Assembly: GCF_041228105.1 (NCBI RefSeq)
Contig: NZ_CP166097.1
Span: 1,612,001 to 1,676,000, forward strand
Origin: Pectobacterium aroidearum
GTDB lineage: Bacteria > Pseudomonadota > Gammaproteobacteria > Enterobacterales > Enterobacteriaceae
DNA length: 64,000 nucleotides
Direction: 5' to 3'
The position numbers and the translations under genes were made by a program. This document shows positions 1 through 8,623 of the stretch, in pieces. Every line of letters starts with the position of its first letter. Positions within the stretch are counted from its first letter, which is position 1. The notes beneath the pieces are model-generated. The model saw only the letters and a list, made by a program, of their open reading frames with translations. It was not told the origin of the DNA and made no database searches.

Positions 1-555
1 CGTCAGGGGTTTGTGAAAAACCGCTATGTTGGCCGTACCTTTATCATGCCGGGACAGCAGGCGCGTAAGAAATCGGTACGCCGTAAGCTGAACGCCAACC
101 GTGCTGAATTCCGTGACAAAAACGTGCTGCTGGTGGATGACTCCATTGTACGTGGTACAACGTCGGAGCAGATTGTGGAGATGGCGCGTGAAGCAGGAGC
201 CAAGCGTGTGTATCTGGCCTCTGCGGCACCGGAAATTCGCTTCCCTAACGTGTATGGCATCGACATGCCGAGCGTCAACGAGCTGATTGCTCACGGTCGC
301 GAAGTGGACGAAATCTGTAAGATTATTGGCGCTGATGCGCTTATTTTCCAGGATCTCGACGATCTGATCGACGCAGCGCGTGAAGATAACCCGGATATCG
401 CTCAGTTTGAATGCTCGGTGTTCAACGGGATTTATGTGACGAAGGATGTTGATCAAGGCTATCTGGATTATCTGGAAGTATTACGCAATGACGATGCCAA
501 AGCGCTGCGTAGCCAGAATGAAGTCGAAGATCTGGAATTGCATAACGAAGGTTAA
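1..555 (+). CDS. purF: Amidophosphoribosyltransferase, C-terminal part
   Basis: This is the 3' end of PurF, which transfers glutamine amide nitrogen to PRPP to make phosphoribosylamine, the first committed step of purine synthesis in the cytosol. The frame is open from base 1, so the gene is cut by the window edge. About 184 residues remain of a protein normally near 505. The visible part holds the phosphoribosyltransferase PRPP loop ([13 protein letters not shown], bases about 124-162) and the conserved tail ending LHNEG. The N-terminal glutaminase domain with its catalytic Cys lies outside the window. In E. coli cvpA-purF-ubiX are neighbours, and ubiX follows here too. A strong hairpin terminator follows the stop codon. 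Identification is secure from near-identity to the remembered E. coli sequence. Confidence 0.97.
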   Translation, partial: RQGFVKNRYVGRTFIMPGQQARKKSVRRKLNANRAEFRDKNVLLVDDSIVRGTTSEQIVEMAREAGAKRVYLASAAPEIRFPNVYGIDMPSVNELIAHGREVDEICKIIGADALIFQDLDDLIDAAREDNPDIAQFECSVFNGIYVTKDVDQGYLDYLEVLRNDDAKALRSQNEVEDLELHNEG

Positions 556-584
556 CGGCTAGCTGTTCGTTAACGCTTCATCGA

Positions 585-618
585 AGGGGGAGGACGCGAA
601 AGTGTCTTCCCCCTTTTT
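585..618 (+). terminator. Intrinsic terminator after purF
   Basis: A ten-pair stem (586-595 with 604-613, one G-U pair) closes an eight-base loop and is followed directly by five T residues. It sits 30 bases after the purF stop, so it should separate purF from ubiX. Confidence 0.85.
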
Positions 619-769
619 ATATAGAAAACATGTTGTATATAGAAAACTGGGTTGTTTATAAAAACGCCGTTTCGGCGCTTCTCCTTGCTTATCGCCAATC
701 AATGCGGCAAAGTTTGCGCAGATAATTTTTCCGCGTTTTTGCTTACGCGGTCAGCCAGAGGCAGTACGA

Positions 770-1342
770 ATGAAGCGACTGATTGTAGGGATTTCCGGCG
801 CGAGCGGCGTCATTTATGGCGTCCGGCTGCTACAGATTTTACAGGCGCTGGAAGGTATCGAAACACACCTGATCATGAGTCAGGCCGCCCGGCAGACGCT
901 GGCGTTAGAAACCGATTTTAGCCTGCGTGATGTACAGGCACTGGCCGATGTGGTGCATGACACGCGTGATATCGCGGCCAGCGTCTCTTCGGGGTCGTTT
1001 AAAACGGCGGGGATGGTGATTTTACCTTGTTCAATAAAAACCCTGTCTGGCATTGTGCACAGTTACAGCGATAACTTATTAACGCGCGCGGCCGATGTGG
1101 TGCTGAAGGAGCGTCGTCCTTTGGTGCTGGGAGTACGTGAAACGCCGCTGCATTTAGGACATTTACGGCTGATGACCACCGCCGTTGAACTCGGGGCGAT
1201 AATCATGCCGCCTGTGCCTGCGTTCTATCATCGCCCAGAAAGTGTGCAGGATATTGTCGATCAGACGGTGAACCGCATTCTGGACCAGTTTGATATCGAC
1301 CTGCCGAAAGATCTCTTTACCCGTTGGCAAGGTGCGTCATAG
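770..1342 (+). CDS. ubiX: Flavin prenyltransferase UbiX
   Basis: UbiX joins a dimethylallyl group to FMN and so makes the prenylated flavin cofactor used by the decarboxylase UbiD in ubiquinone synthesis. The 190-residue product matches the E. coli protein (189 residues) along its whole length. It carries the N-terminal flavoprotein motif GISGASGVIYG (residues 7-17), the central SSGSFKTAGMVILPCS segment and the C-terminal MPPVPAFYHRP motif, all typical of the family. The ATG at 770 lies where the E. coli protein starts. The gene stands alone between two terminators, downstream of purF as in E. coli. Nothing in it looks broken. Confidence 0.96.
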   Translation: MKRLIVGISGASGVIYGVRLLQILQALEGIETHLIMSQAARQTLALETDFSLRDVQALADVVHDTRDIAASVSSGSFKTAGMVILPCSIKTLSGIVHSYSDNLLTRAADVVLKERRPLVLGVRETPLHLGHLRLMTTAVELGAIIMPPVPAFYHRPESVQDIVDQTVNRILDQFDIDLPKDLFTRWQGAS

Positions 1343-1379
1343 CAGGCTAGATGCTAACTCGTTCTATTTTCTTCTCTGC

Positions 1380-1408
1380 GGGCAGTAAAGCGTTACTGCC
1401 CTTTTTTT
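1380..1408 (+). terminator. Intrinsic terminator after ubiX
   Basis: A nine-pair perfect stem (1380-1388 with 1393-1401) with a four-base loop is followed by seven T residues. It lies about 40 bases after the ubiX stop and isolates the his transporter promoter region from ubiX. Confidence 0.92.
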
Positions 1409-1426
1409 GTGCCTTTTTATCACATT

Positions 1427-1462
1427 GCACCAATTTTGATCGCAAAAGCACTTAAATGGTGC
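1427..1462 (+). promoter_or_regulatory. Putative NtrC enhancer sites upstream of hisJ
   Basis: Bases 1448-1462 read GCAC-N7-GTGC, the dyad core of NtrC sites such as the glnA enhancer. A poorer copy starts with GCACC at 1427 (GCAC-N7-GATC). The two centres are 21 bases apart, two helical turns, so they would lie on the same face of the DNA. They are roughly 170-200 bases upstream of a sigma-54-like promoter, a normal enhancer distance. The assignment as NtrC sites is inference from the motif; the Salmonella argT gene is known to be under nitrogen control. Confidence 0.55.
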
Positions 1463-1611
1463 GTTTGCGTTTTTGTATTCATGGCAATGTTATCTATCCT
1501 TATTGTTATACGCCAAAAAGTTTCTCGGAAAATATTTCATAATCAAACAGTTATTCATTTGCTTTCCTATGTGTTGATCATGGGGTTTCTACAATGCCCC
1601 TGCGTTCATTG

Positions 1612-1627
1612 TGGCATGAAAACTGCT
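1612..1627 (+). promoter_or_regulatory. Putative sigma-54 promoter of hisJ
   Basis: The sequence TGGCAT-N5-CTGCT has GG at 1613-1614 and GC at 1625-1626, separated by exactly ten bases. This is the invariant -24/-12 spacing of RpoN promoters, with one mismatch to the consensus in each half. Transcription would start near 1638 and give a leader of about 120 bases before hisJ. The rest of the 1409-1756 spacer is AT-rich and shows no convincing gene. Confidence 0.55.
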
Positions 1628-1756
1628 ATGAAAAGGGTAATAGTCGGCGTTATAAAACAAATAGCACTTACATCGTTCATTTTTAAAGCAATAAATCGAT
1701 ATCTGTTCCGACATTGACGACACATGACATCAATCACTCATGATAAGGGTAGCAAT

Positions 1757-2536
1757 ATGAAGAAACTGATCAAAGTTTTGCCGTTGGCACTCATTCTGGC
1801 TGCGGGCAGCGCGATGGCGGAGATTCCTAAGAACATTAAAATCGGCACCGATCCTACCTATGCGCCTTTTGAATCCAAAAATGCCAGCGGTGAACTGGTT
1901 GGGTTTGATATCGATCTGGCGAAAGAGCTGTGCAAACGTATTCAGGCTAACTGTACCTTTGTGGAAAGTGACTTTGACGCGCTAATTCCTTCCCTTAAAG
2001 CTAAAAAAATTGATGCCATCATCTCTTCTCTGTCCATCACCGAAAAACGCCAGCAGGAAATTGCCTTCACTGAGAAGCTGTATGCCGCCAACGCGCGCCT
2101 GATTGCGAAGAAGGGCGCTAGCATCGAGCCAACGTTGGCGTCTCTGGGCGGCAAGCGTGTCGGCGTTTTGCAGGCATCAACGCAGGAGGCATTTGCTAAT
2201 GCGAACTGGCAGCCAAAAGGCGTTGAGGTTGTGGCTTACCAAAACCAGGATCTGATTTATGCAGACCTGACCGCAGGCCGTATCGATGCCGCCTTTCAGG
2301 ATGAAGTCGCAGGAAGCGAAGGTTTCCTGAAGCTTGATATGGGCAAAGACTACGCGTTTGCTGGCCCAGCGGTGAAAGATGACAAATTCTTCGGTGTGGG
2401 GACGGGGATGGGGCTGCGTAAAGCGGATACCGAGCTGAAAGCTGCGCTGGATAAAGCCTTTGAAGAGATGCGTAAAGACGGTACCTACGATACCTTCGCG
2501 AAAAAATACTTCGATTTTGACGTCTACGGCGGCTAA
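1757..2536 (+). CDS. hisJ: Periplasmic Lys/Arg/Orn/His-binding protein (HisJ/ArgT type)
   Basis: This is the extracytoplasmic binding protein that hands basic amino acids to the HisQMP permease. The ATG at 1757 was chosen because it has an AAGGG ribosome site about seven bases upstream and starts a signal peptide ([21 protein letters not shown], cut after AMA at residue 21). An ATG at 1724 in the same frame would precede the signal peptide and is unlikely. The mature part carries the family motifs [14 protein letters not shown] and [13 protein letters not shown] and ends FDFDVYGG, as in both HisJ and ArgT. The length is 259 residues against about 260 in the family. E. coli carries both argT and hisJ here and this window has only one, so the single protein may serve both specificities. 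Choosing between the names is not possible by eye. Confidence 0.93.
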   Translation: MKKLIKVLPLALILAAGSAMAEIPKNIKIGTDPTYAPFESKNASGELVGFDIDLAKELCKRIQANCTFVESDFDALIPSLKAKKIDAIISSLSITEKRQQEIAFTEKLYAANARLIAKKGASIEPTLASLGGKRVGVLQASTQEAFANANWQPKGVEVVAYQNQDLIYADLTAGRIDAAFQDEVAGSEGFLKLDMGKDYAFAGPAVKDDKFFGVGTGMGLRKADTELKAALDKAFEEMRKDGTYDTFAKKYFDFDVYGG

Positions 2537-2570
2537 TTTCTCCTAACGATTCACACTCTGTAGCGGAATC

Positions 2571-2617
2571 GCAGGGCCATACGACATGGGACCGTTCCTC
2601 CTGTGTCGTATTCCTGC
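2571..2617 (+). promoter_or_regulatory. Intercistronic stem-loop between hisJ and hisQ
   Basis: GCAGG at 2571-2575 pairs with CCTGC at 2613-2617, and ATACGACA at 2579-2586 pairs with TGTCGTAT at 2604-2611, giving a long interrupted stem with a 17-base loop. No T-run follows. The placement fits a mRNA-stabilising hairpin that keeps the binding-protein part of the transcript more abundant than the permease part, as the REP element in the Salmonella hisJ-hisQ gap is known to do. Confidence 0.6.
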
Positions 2618-2663
2618 CGATGACGCACTGTGCCATTAACCGCTATTTCAACGGATATCATTG

Positions 2664-3353
2664 ATGCTTTATGGCTATTCCCAGCTAATTCTGGATGGTG
2701 CCATCATGACGCTGGAGCTGGCAGCGAGTTCGCTCGTGCTGGCGCTGGCTATCGGCCTGATTGGTGCATCGGCGAAGCTGTCTTCCAACCGGCTGCTGGC
2801 AGGGTGTTTTTCCTGCTATACCACGCTGATTCGTGGCATTCCTGACCTGGTGCTGATGCTGCTGATTTTCTATGGCCTGCAAATCGTCTTAAACGGCGTG
2901 ACGGAGTCGATGGGGATGGCGCAGATTGACATCGACCCTTTGACCGCCGGGATTATCACGCTGGGCTTTATTTACGGCGCCTATTTCACGGAAACCTTTC
3001 GAGGTGCCTATCTTGCTGTACCGCGTGGGCAAATCGAAGCGGCTGTGGCATTCGGTTTTTCTCCTATGAAGGTGTTCCGCCGTATTCTGTTTCCTTCCAT
3101 GATGCGCTTTGCGCTGCCTGGCATTGGCAATAACTGGCAGGTGATCCTGAAAGCTACGGCGCTGGTGTCACTGCTTGGCCTGAATGATGTGATTAAGGCG
3201 ACGCAACTGGCGGGAAAGGGCGCACATGAACCGTTTTATTTTGCGCTGGTTGCTGGGGCGATGTACCTGATTTTTACCACCATTTCTAACGGCGTGTTGT
3301 GGTGGCTGGAAAGGCACTATTCGCAGGGAGTCAAGAAAGTAAACTATGAGTGA
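2664..3353 (+). CDS. hisQ: Histidine/basic amino-acid ABC transporter permease HisQ
   Basis: HisQ is one of the two inner-membrane permeases of the HisJ/ArgT-QMP importer. The ATG at 2664 gives a protein beginning MLYGYSQLILDGA, like E. coli HisQ (228 residues), with 229 residues; a TTG directly before it in frame is not needed. Several hydrophobic membrane segments are visible. The conserved EAA loop that contacts the ATPase reads EAAVAFGFSPMKVFRRILFPSMM (about residues 139-161). The gene overlaps hisM by eight bases, so translation is likely coupled. It follows hisJ after a 127-base gap that contains a stem-loop. Confidence 0.95.
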   Translation: MLYGYSQLILDGAIMTLELAASSLVLALAIGLIGASAKLSSNRLLAGCFSCYTTLIRGIPDLVLMLLIFYGLQIVLNGVTESMGMAQIDIDPLTAGIITLGFIYGAYFTETFRGAYLAVPRGQIEAAVAFGFSPMKVFRRILFPSMMRFALPGIGNNWQVILKATALVSLLGLNDVIKATQLAGKGAHEPFYFALVAGAMYLIFTTISNGVLWWLERHYSQGVKKVNYE

Positions 3354-4062
3354 GATCCTGCAACAATATTGGCAGCCGCTCTTGTGGAGCGATGGTTACC
3401 GACTGACCGGGCTGGCGATGACGCTCTGGCTGCTCATTTCTTCGGTGGTCATCGGTGGGCTGATGGCGCTGCCGCTGGCGATTGCCCGCGTGTCGCCTCG
3501 ACGTCGGTTCAGCTTTCCGGTGTGGTTATTTACTTACGTGTTCCGCGGTACGCCGCTCTATGTGCAGCTTCTGGTGTTCTATTCCGGCGTGTATAGCCTG
3601 GAGATTGTGCGCGGCACCGATCTACTGAATGCCTTTTTTCGCAGCGGGCTAAACTGTGCCATCTTGGCGCTGGCGCTCAATACCTGTGCGTATACGACAG
3701 AAATTTTTGCAGGCGCCATCCGCGCGGTGCCGCATGGGGAAATTGAAGCGGCCAGAGCATACGGATTCTCCCGTTTTAAGCAGTATCGCTGCATTATTTT
3801 GCCGGGAGCGCTGCGTATTGCACTGCCTGCCTACAGCAACGAAGTGATTCTGATGCTGCATTCGACGGCGCTGGCCTTCACCGTAACCGTACCGGATATT
3901 CTGAAGATTGCCCGAGATATCAACGCCGCAACCTACCAACCGTTTTATGCATTTGGTATTGCTGCGGTCATCTATCTGGCGATTTCATTTGTGTTAATCG
4001 GGCTGTTCAGAAGGGCGGAACGGCGCTGGTTACGTCATCTTTATACCCGTTCATCTCATTAA
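3346..4062 (+). CDS. hisM: Histidine/basic amino-acid ABC transporter permease HisM
   Basis: HisM is the second inner-membrane permease and pairs with HisQ to form the translocation path. It has 238 residues, the same as E. coli HisM. It shows the permease EAA motif EAARAYGFSRFKQYRCIILPGALRI (about residues 132-156) and several hydrophobic helices. The ATG lies inside the end of hisQ. The next gene, hisP, begins 15 bases after the stop with an AGGA ribosome site. Near-identity with the remembered E. coli sequence makes the call secure. Confidence 0.95.
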   Translation: MSEILQQYWQPLLWSDGYRLTGLAMTLWLLISSVVIGGLMALPLAIARVSPRRRFSFPVWLFTYVFRGTPLYVQLLVFYSGVYSLEIVRGTDLLNAFFRSGLNCAILALALNTCAYTTEIFAGAIRAVPHGEIEAARAYGFSRFKQYRCIILPGALRIALPAYSNEVILMLHSTALAFTVTVPDILKIARDINAATYQPFYAFGIAAVIYLAISFVLIGLFRRAERRWLRHLYTRSSH

Positions 4063-4077
4063 GCGCAGGAAAAAAGC

Positions 4078-4851
4078 ATGTCGAATAACAAACTGATGGT
4101 GACGGAACTGCGTAAACGCTATGGCCAGCATGAGGTGCTTAAAGGGATCTCATTACAGGCGAAAGCGGGTGACGTTATTTCAATTATTGGCTCGTCCGGT
4201 TCGGGAAAAAGCACCTTACTGCGCTGCATTAATTTTCTGGAAAAACCTTGTGAAGGAGCGATTTACGTCAGCGATCAGGAAATTCGCATGGTGCGTGATA
4301 CTGACGGACAGCTGAAGGTGTTTGATAAAAAACAGCTTCAAATGCTGCGGACGCGCCTGACGATGGTGTTTCAGCATTTCAACCTGTGGAGCTTCATGAC
4401 TGCGTTGGAAAACGTGATGGAAGCGCCGATTCAGGTATTAGGGCTCAGCAAAGCGGAAGCGCGGGAGCGGGCGGTGTTCTATCTGAACAAGGTCGGGATC
4501 ACCGATTCTGCCCAGCAGAAATATCCGTCTGATCTCTCTGGTGGTCAGCAGCAGCGTGTGTCGATTGCGCGAGCGTTGGCGATGGAGCCGGAAGTGCTGC
4601 TGTTTGATGAGCCGACATCGGCACTCGATCCTGAACTGGTCGGCGAGGTATTACGTATCATGCAGCAGCTTGCTGAGGAAGGGAAAACGATGGTGGTGGT
4701 GACGCATGAAATGGAATTTGCCCGCCATGTCTCCAGCCACGTTATCTTTTTACATCAGGGCGTAATTGAAGAAGAAGGCCCACCGGATCAGCTTTTCGGG
4801 AGTCCGAAAAGTGCGCGTTTGCAGCAGTTTTTGTCCGGGGCATTGAAGTAG
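4078..4851 (+). CDS. hisP: Histidine/basic amino-acid ABC transporter ATPase HisP
   Basis: HisP hydrolyses ATP on the cytosolic face to power uptake through HisQM. The 257-residue protein has Walker [10 protein letters not shown] at residues 38-46, the ABC signature LSGGQ at 153-157, Walker B VLLFDE at 173-178 and a switch His in VTHEMEFA. The insertion with [10 protein letters not shown] after the Walker A helix is typical of HisP. It is the last gene of the hisJQMP unit and converges on yfcH, with a hairpin in the 49-base gap. Confidence 0.96.
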   Translation: MSNNKLMVTELRKRYGQHEVLKGISLQAKAGDVISIIGSSGSGKSTLLRCINFLEKPCEGAIYVSDQEIRMVRDTDGQLKVFDKKQLQMLRTRLTMVFQHFNLWSFMTALENVMEAPIQVLGLSKAEARERAVFYLNKVGITDSAQQKYPSDLSGGQQQRVSIARALAMEPEVLLFDEPTSALDPELVGEVLRIMQQLAEEGKTMVVVTHEMEFARHVSSHVIFLHQGVIEEEGPPDQLFGSPKSARLQQFLSGALK

Positions 4852-4856
4852 GTTTT

Positions 4857-4878
4857 GGGGCTGATGGTGATCAGCCCC
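4857..4878. terminator. Putative bidirectional hairpin between hisP and yfcH
   Basis: A nine-pair perfect GC-rich stem (4857-4865 with 4870-4878) has a GGTG loop and lies between the two converging genes. There is no real T-run on either side, so it is a weak candidate for an intrinsic terminator and may instead protect mRNA ends. Confidence 0.5.
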
Positions 4879-4900
4879 ATACGTTTCTCTCAGCACTGAG

Positions 4901-5806
4901 TCAGCCCGGTTTTTTGACGACGTCCTGCAGGGCTTCTTCCAGCTCAAAGAAACGGAAACCAAAGCCTGCGGCTTCTAACCGCTGCGGGATGGCGCGTTGT
5001 CCGCCCAAGACCAGCGTCGAGGCTTCTCCCATCAGCAATTTGATCGCAAAAGCGGGCGCTCGCAGAAAACCGGGGCGATCCAGGACGTGTGCCAGCATGG
5101 CGGAAAATTGCTCATTATGAACCGGATAAGGCGCAACCATATTGAAGGGGCCGCTCAATATCGGTTGGTCTAGCAGGTAAATGATACCGTTAACCATGTC
5201 ATCAATATGAATCCACGGCATATATTGCTTGCCAGAGCCCATCGGGCCGCCAAGCCCGAGCCGGAAAATCGGCAGCATTTTTGCCAGCGCGCCGCCCTGT
5301 GCTGAAAGCACGATGCCGGTGCGCAGCAGGCAGACTCGGGTTTGATCGCTTTCGGCGGACTGAGCCAGCGCTTCCCAGCGAGCGCACAGGTGATGCGTGA
5401 ATTCATCGACCGGAGATTCATCTTCCGTAACCAGCGCTTCACCCTGATCGCCATAATACCCGACAGCAGAACCTGAGATAAAAACGGCTGGTGGTTCACT
5501 GCTGGCTTTTATCAGCGTGGCGAGTTGCTCGGTGATGTTCCAGCGACTCTTTGCCAGCAGCTGTTTTTGCTGTGGCGTCCACCGTTTGTCGGCGATAGGC
5601 TCGCCGGCCAGATTGATGACGCCATCAAAGTCGTTCAGTGAGGTGATATTATTCAGCGTTGACCAATATTCCACCTGATTGCCGAGAATGCCTCGGGCGC
5701 GTTCAGGATCGCGTGTCAGTACCGTAATGTGATGGGAAAGCAGCTGTAATCGTTGGATAAGATGGCGGCCAATAAGGCCGGTTCCGCCTGTTATGAGTAG
5801 TTGCAT
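4901..5806 (-). CDS. yfcH: SDR-family NAD(P)-binding epimerase-like protein YfcH
   Basis: This is a TIGR01777-type member of the extended short-chain dehydrogenase family (SDR39U1 group). It has an N-terminal Rossmann motif [10 protein letters not shown] (residues 7-16), the [12 protein letters not shown] motif (about 65-76) and a YYGDQGE segment where the family has its catalytic Tyr. The product has 301 residues, close to the 297 of E. coli YfcH. The substrate is unknown, so no reaction should be assigned. The start has a GAGAGGGG purine tract just upstream. folX lies 19 bases upstream on the same strand, so the two are probably co-transcribed, as in E. coli. Confidence 0.92.
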   Translation of the reverse strand: MQLLITGGTGLIGRHLIQRLQLLSHHITVLTRDPERARGILGNQVEYWSTLNNITSLNDFDGVINLAGEPIADKRWTPQQKQLLAKSRWNITEQLATLIKASSEPPAVFISGSAVGYYGDQGEALVTEDESPVDEFTHHLCARWEALAQSAESDQTRVCLLRTGIVLSAQGGALAKMLPIFRLGLGGPMGSGKQYMPWIHIDDMVNGIIYLLDQPILSGPFNMVAPYPVHNEQFSAMLAHVLDRPGFLRAPAFAIKLLMGEASTLVLGGQRAIPQRLEAAGFGFRFFELEEALQDVVKKPG

Positions 5807-5825
5807 TGCACCCCTCTCCCTATCT

Positions 5826-6197
5826 TTATGCCTTGTGATAACGCAGGGTCATAGAAACCGAATCGGCGTATCGCAGGGCAAACGGTTTATCTACTTCTAC
5901 TTCAGCATAGGTGATCCATTCGTGCTCGCTGGCGATGTTGAGCACATCCTGTGTTAATTTTTCCAGCAAAGCGAAGCGGTTATCTTCTACGTGGCGAATA
6001 ATGCTTTTGGTGATGGTGCGGTAGTTCAGCGCATCGGCGATATTCTCGCTATTGCGCGCCTGCTCTGCTGGGTAGTGAATCACAACGTTGATGATCACAT
6101 CCTGCTTATTCGTAATTTCCTCTTCTTTGATACCGATGAAGGTACGCAAACGCAGATTTTTTATACGAATAACGGCGTCAGAATAGTGATGTGGCAT
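5826..6197 (-). CDS. folX: Dihydroneopterin triphosphate 2'-epimerase FolX
   Basis: FolX epimerises dihydroneopterin triphosphate to dihydromonapterin triphosphate, feeding tetrahydromonapterin synthesis in the cytosol. The 123-residue protein contains [18 protein letters not shown] near the start and the [11 protein letters not shown] and [12 protein letters not shown] motifs, which align with E. coli FolX (120 residues). The family is homologous to dihydroneopterin aldolase FolB, but the closest remembered sequence is FolX. A GAGGG site precedes the ATG by seven bases. The gene sits upstream of yfcH, as in E. coli. Confidence 0.93.
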   Translation of the reverse strand: MPHHYSDAVIRIKNLRLRTFIGIKEEEITNKQDVIINVVIHYPAEQARNSENIADALNYRTITKSIIRHVEDNRFALLEKLTQDVLNIASEHEWITYAEVEVDKPFALRYADSVSMTLRYHKA

Positions 6198-6320
6198 TGC
6201 TCGGCCCTCGGTTGCTTCTGTGACTGCGATGACACCGCAGCGTCAGGGTATCGTTAACGACAATATGTTGATTACCATAGCAGAAGATACCCAAAGGCCG
6301 AATGAGATGATGCCAGAATT

Positions 6321-6947
6321 TTATTGATCGGCGAGCTGATAGGCCCGCTGCGTTGCCGGACGTTCGCTAATGCGCGTATACCACGCTTTTACCGCTGGAT
6401 AATCATCAAGATCGACACGCTGGCGGGCATAAGAAACCACCCACGGGTAGGTTGCGATATCGGCGATGCTGTACTGCTCTCCCGCTAACCACGGATTGTC
6501 CTGCAGGTGTTTATCCAGCACGCGATACAGGCGCTGTGTCTCCTGCTGATAACGTTCAATGGCGTAAGGGACTGGCTGAGGCGCATAGTGGTTAAAATGG
6601 TGATTTTGTCCCAGCATGGGGCCGAAACCGGCGACCTGCCAGAACAACCACTGTAGCGTGGCCGTGCGTTCACGTAGCGATGAGCTTAATAGTACGCCGT
6701 GTTTTTCCGCCAGATAGAGCAGGATCGCGCCAGATTCAAACAGGCTGATAGGGGCGTTGCCTTCCGCTGGCTGCGTATCGACAATCGCGGGAATTTTGTT
6801 GTTAGGCGAAATAGCCAGAAACTCCGGCCTGAACTGTTCGCCTTTGCTGATATTCACGCGGTGGAGCTGGTAGGGGATATTCACTTCTTCCAGAAACAGA
6901 GTGATTTTGTGTCCGTTAGGGGTTGGTGCGTAATACAGGTCAATCAT
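6321..6947 (-). CDS. yfcG: GST-like disulfide-bond oxidoreductase YfcG
   Basis: YfcG belongs to the Nu-class glutathione S-transferases, which reduce disulfides using bound glutathione. The N-terminal thioredoxin-fold domain starts MIDLYYAPTPNGHKITLFLEE and contains NNKIPAIVD and the glutathione-binding LFESGAILLYLAE motif (about residues 67-79). An all-helical C-terminal domain follows (QWLFWQVAGFGPMLGQNHHF). The product has 208 residues against 215 in E. coli, lacking the short polar tail. It lies upstream of folX on the same strand after a 123-base gap. Confidence 0.93.
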   Translation of the reverse strand: MIDLYYAPTPNGHKITLFLEEVNIPYQLHRVNISKGEQFRPEFLAISPNNKIPAIVDTQPAEGNAPISLFESGAILLYLAEKHGVLLSSSLRERTATLQWLFWQVAGFGPMLGQNHHFNHYAPQPVPYAIERYQQETQRLYRVLDKHLQDNPWLAGEQYSIADIATYPWVVSYARQRVDLDDYPAVKAWYTRISERPATQRAYQLADQ

Positions 6948-7195
6948 GAATCAAGTCTCCGTTTTAATTCAGAAAAACATCATGGACTGTATGGCAGTTG
7001 ATCGCTTCAGAGAGCGATGCGCTGTCAGAATAGCGTATTGGGGAACGGGTTCTTACCCTACCACTTCTACGGGTGAAAAATAAGCGATGGCGCACATCGT
7101 TGGGCGATCTTTACCGGAAGCGGTTGGTCAACTTTGGTAGACTACTTCTGGTGAAAGGTACGCGTCTTGTGGATATAAACGTTGTGGAGATGACG

Positions 7196-7747
7196 ATGAA
7201 GTTGATGTTTGCGTCCGATATACACGGTTCTCTCAGCGCGACGGATCGCGTGCTGGCGATCTTTGAGCAGAGCCGTGCCGACTGGCTTATTTTGTTGGGT
7301 GATTTTCTCAATCATGGCCCGCGCAATCCGCTGCCGGAGCAATATCAGCCTGCGGAAGTGGCGACTCGGCTGAACGCCTATGCATCGCGCATCATCGCCG
7401 TACGCGGGAATTGCGATAGCGAGGTGGATCAGATGTTATTGACCTTCCCGATAACGGCACCGTGGCAACATGTGCTATTGCCGCAGAATCGTCTTTTCCT
7501 GACGCACGGTCATCTTTATCATCCAGATAATCTGCCGCCGTTACGCGTGGGGGATGTGCTGGTATATGGGCATACCCATATACCGGTTGCTGAGCGACGC
7601 GGAGAATATTATTTCTTCAATCCCGGCTCAGTAAGCTTGCCGAAAGGGGGATTCCCCGCGAGCTACGGGTTGCTTGAACAAGACACGCTGCGGGTTCTGC
7701 CATTACACGGTGGCGATCCTATTGCGCAGGTCGCGATTAGACACTAA
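7196..7747 (+). CDS. yfcE: Metallophosphodiesterase YfcE
   Basis: YfcE is a small cytosolic phosphodiesterase of the calcineurin-like (MJ0936-type) family; E. coli YfcE acts on artificial phosphodiesters and its natural substrate is unclear. Metal-binding motifs are visible: SDIHG (residues 7-11), LGDFLNHGP, RGNCDSEVD, LTHGHL and GHTHIP. The ATG at 7196 was chosen because it matches the E. coli start and has GGAG six bases upstream; the frame is open further upstream but that part is unlike the family. The product has 183 residues, compared with 184 in E. coli. yfcD follows 121 bases downstream on the same strand. Confidence 0.92.
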   Translation: MKLMFASDIHGSLSATDRVLAIFEQSRADWLILLGDFLNHGPRNPLPEQYQPAEVATRLNAYASRIIAVRGNCDSEVDQMLLTFPITAPWQHVLLPQNRLFLTHGHLYHPDNLPPLRVGDVLVYGHTHIPVAERRGEYYFFNPGSVSLPKGGFPASYGLLEQDTLRVLPLHGGDPIAQVAIRH

Positions 7748-7868
7748 TTTAGCTATACCCTGTTTTTGACCTTGAATAATGCCAAGGTAGCAGGGAAGAT
7801 TTACAGCAAAATCGATCATTTAAAACAGACGCGCGTAGCAACGTGCCAATACTAAAGGGTTTCAGAGG

Positions 7869-8519
7869 ATGGCGGAACAAAGTCAGGCAGCAGGCACAGA
7901 GTGGGTTGATATCGTCAATGAAAACAACGAGGTAATTGCTCAGTCAAGTCGTCAGCAGATGCGTGCGCAGAGTCTTCGCCATCGTGCTACTTACATTGTT
8001 GTGCATGATGGAATGGGTAAAATTCTGGTGCAGCGCCGGACCAAGATCAAAGACTTCTACCCAGGCTGGCTGGATGCGACCGCAGGTGGTGTGGTGCAAA
8101 GTGGTGAGCAAATGCTGGAATCCGCACGTCGTGAAGCGGAAGAAGAACTTGGTATTGCTGGCGTGCCGTTCGCAGAACATGGCTTGTTCTATTATGAAGG
8201 CGAAAATTGCCGGGTGTGGGGCGGGCTGTTTAGCTGTGTCACCCACGGGCCGTTCGCGTTACAGGAAGAAGAAGTGGATGAGGTTAGCTGGTTGACGCCG
8301 CAAGAGATCACCGCGCGCTGCGATGAGTTTACGCCGGATTCCCTCAAAGCCCTGTCTCTGTGGCTGACGCGCTATAGCGATCAGGAATACGGCAAGCCGA
8401 TTTCACGCAAACTGAATGAGGTGGTAGAAGCTGCTGAGACATCTGCTGTTCAGCATGACAATGTTGATGATGAGAACGGCAGTAACGTTGCTCCATCGGA
8501 AACGGATTCACAGAAATAA
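7869..8519 (+). CDS. yfcD: Nudix hydrolase YfcD
   Basis: YfcD is a Nudix-fold hydrolase related to isopentenyl-diphosphate isomerase; the substrate is not known. The Nudix box reads [24 protein letters not shown] (about residues 76-99) with all key Gly, Glu and Arg positions present. The body matches E. coli YfcD (about 180 residues). The product here has 216 residues because of an acidic, Ser/Asn/Asp-rich tail after about residue 178 that looks disordered. It has an AGAGG ribosome site and converges on pta. Confidence 0.92.
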   Translation: MAEQSQAAGTEWVDIVNENNEVIAQSSRQQMRAQSLRHRATYIVVHDGMGKILVQRRTKIKDFYPGWLDATAGGVVQSGEQMLESARREAEEELGIAGVPFAEHGLFYYEGENCRVWGGLFSCVTHGPFALQEEEVDEVSWLTPQEITARCDEFTPDSLKALSLWLTRYSDQEYGKPISRKLNEVVEAAETSAVQHDNVDDENGSNVAPSETDSQK

Positions 8520-8570
8520 TCCGCGCCTGCCTCGCCGCGACTTTCTCTCCGCGGCGTCTTTTCCTGCTCT

Positions 8571-8605
8571 TCCAAATAAAAATGCCAGCCCTCGGGCTGG
8601 CATTT
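8571..8605 (-). terminator. Intrinsic terminator of pta
   Basis: AAATGCCAGCCC (8580-8591) pairs with GGGCTGGCATTT (8594-8605). Read on the minus strand the hairpin is followed by a T-rich tract (TTTTTATTT), so it ends the ackA-pta transcript. It may also stop yfcD from the other side. Confidence 0.88.
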
Positions 8606-8623
8606 ACGTCATCATGAAGATGA

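Noticed and set aside
1409..1717. A 102-codon open frame between ubiX and hisJ
   Set aside because: It begins inside the ubiX terminator T-run, has no ribosome site and overlaps the probable NtrC/sigma-54 promoter region; it reads as chance coding in AT-rich DNA.
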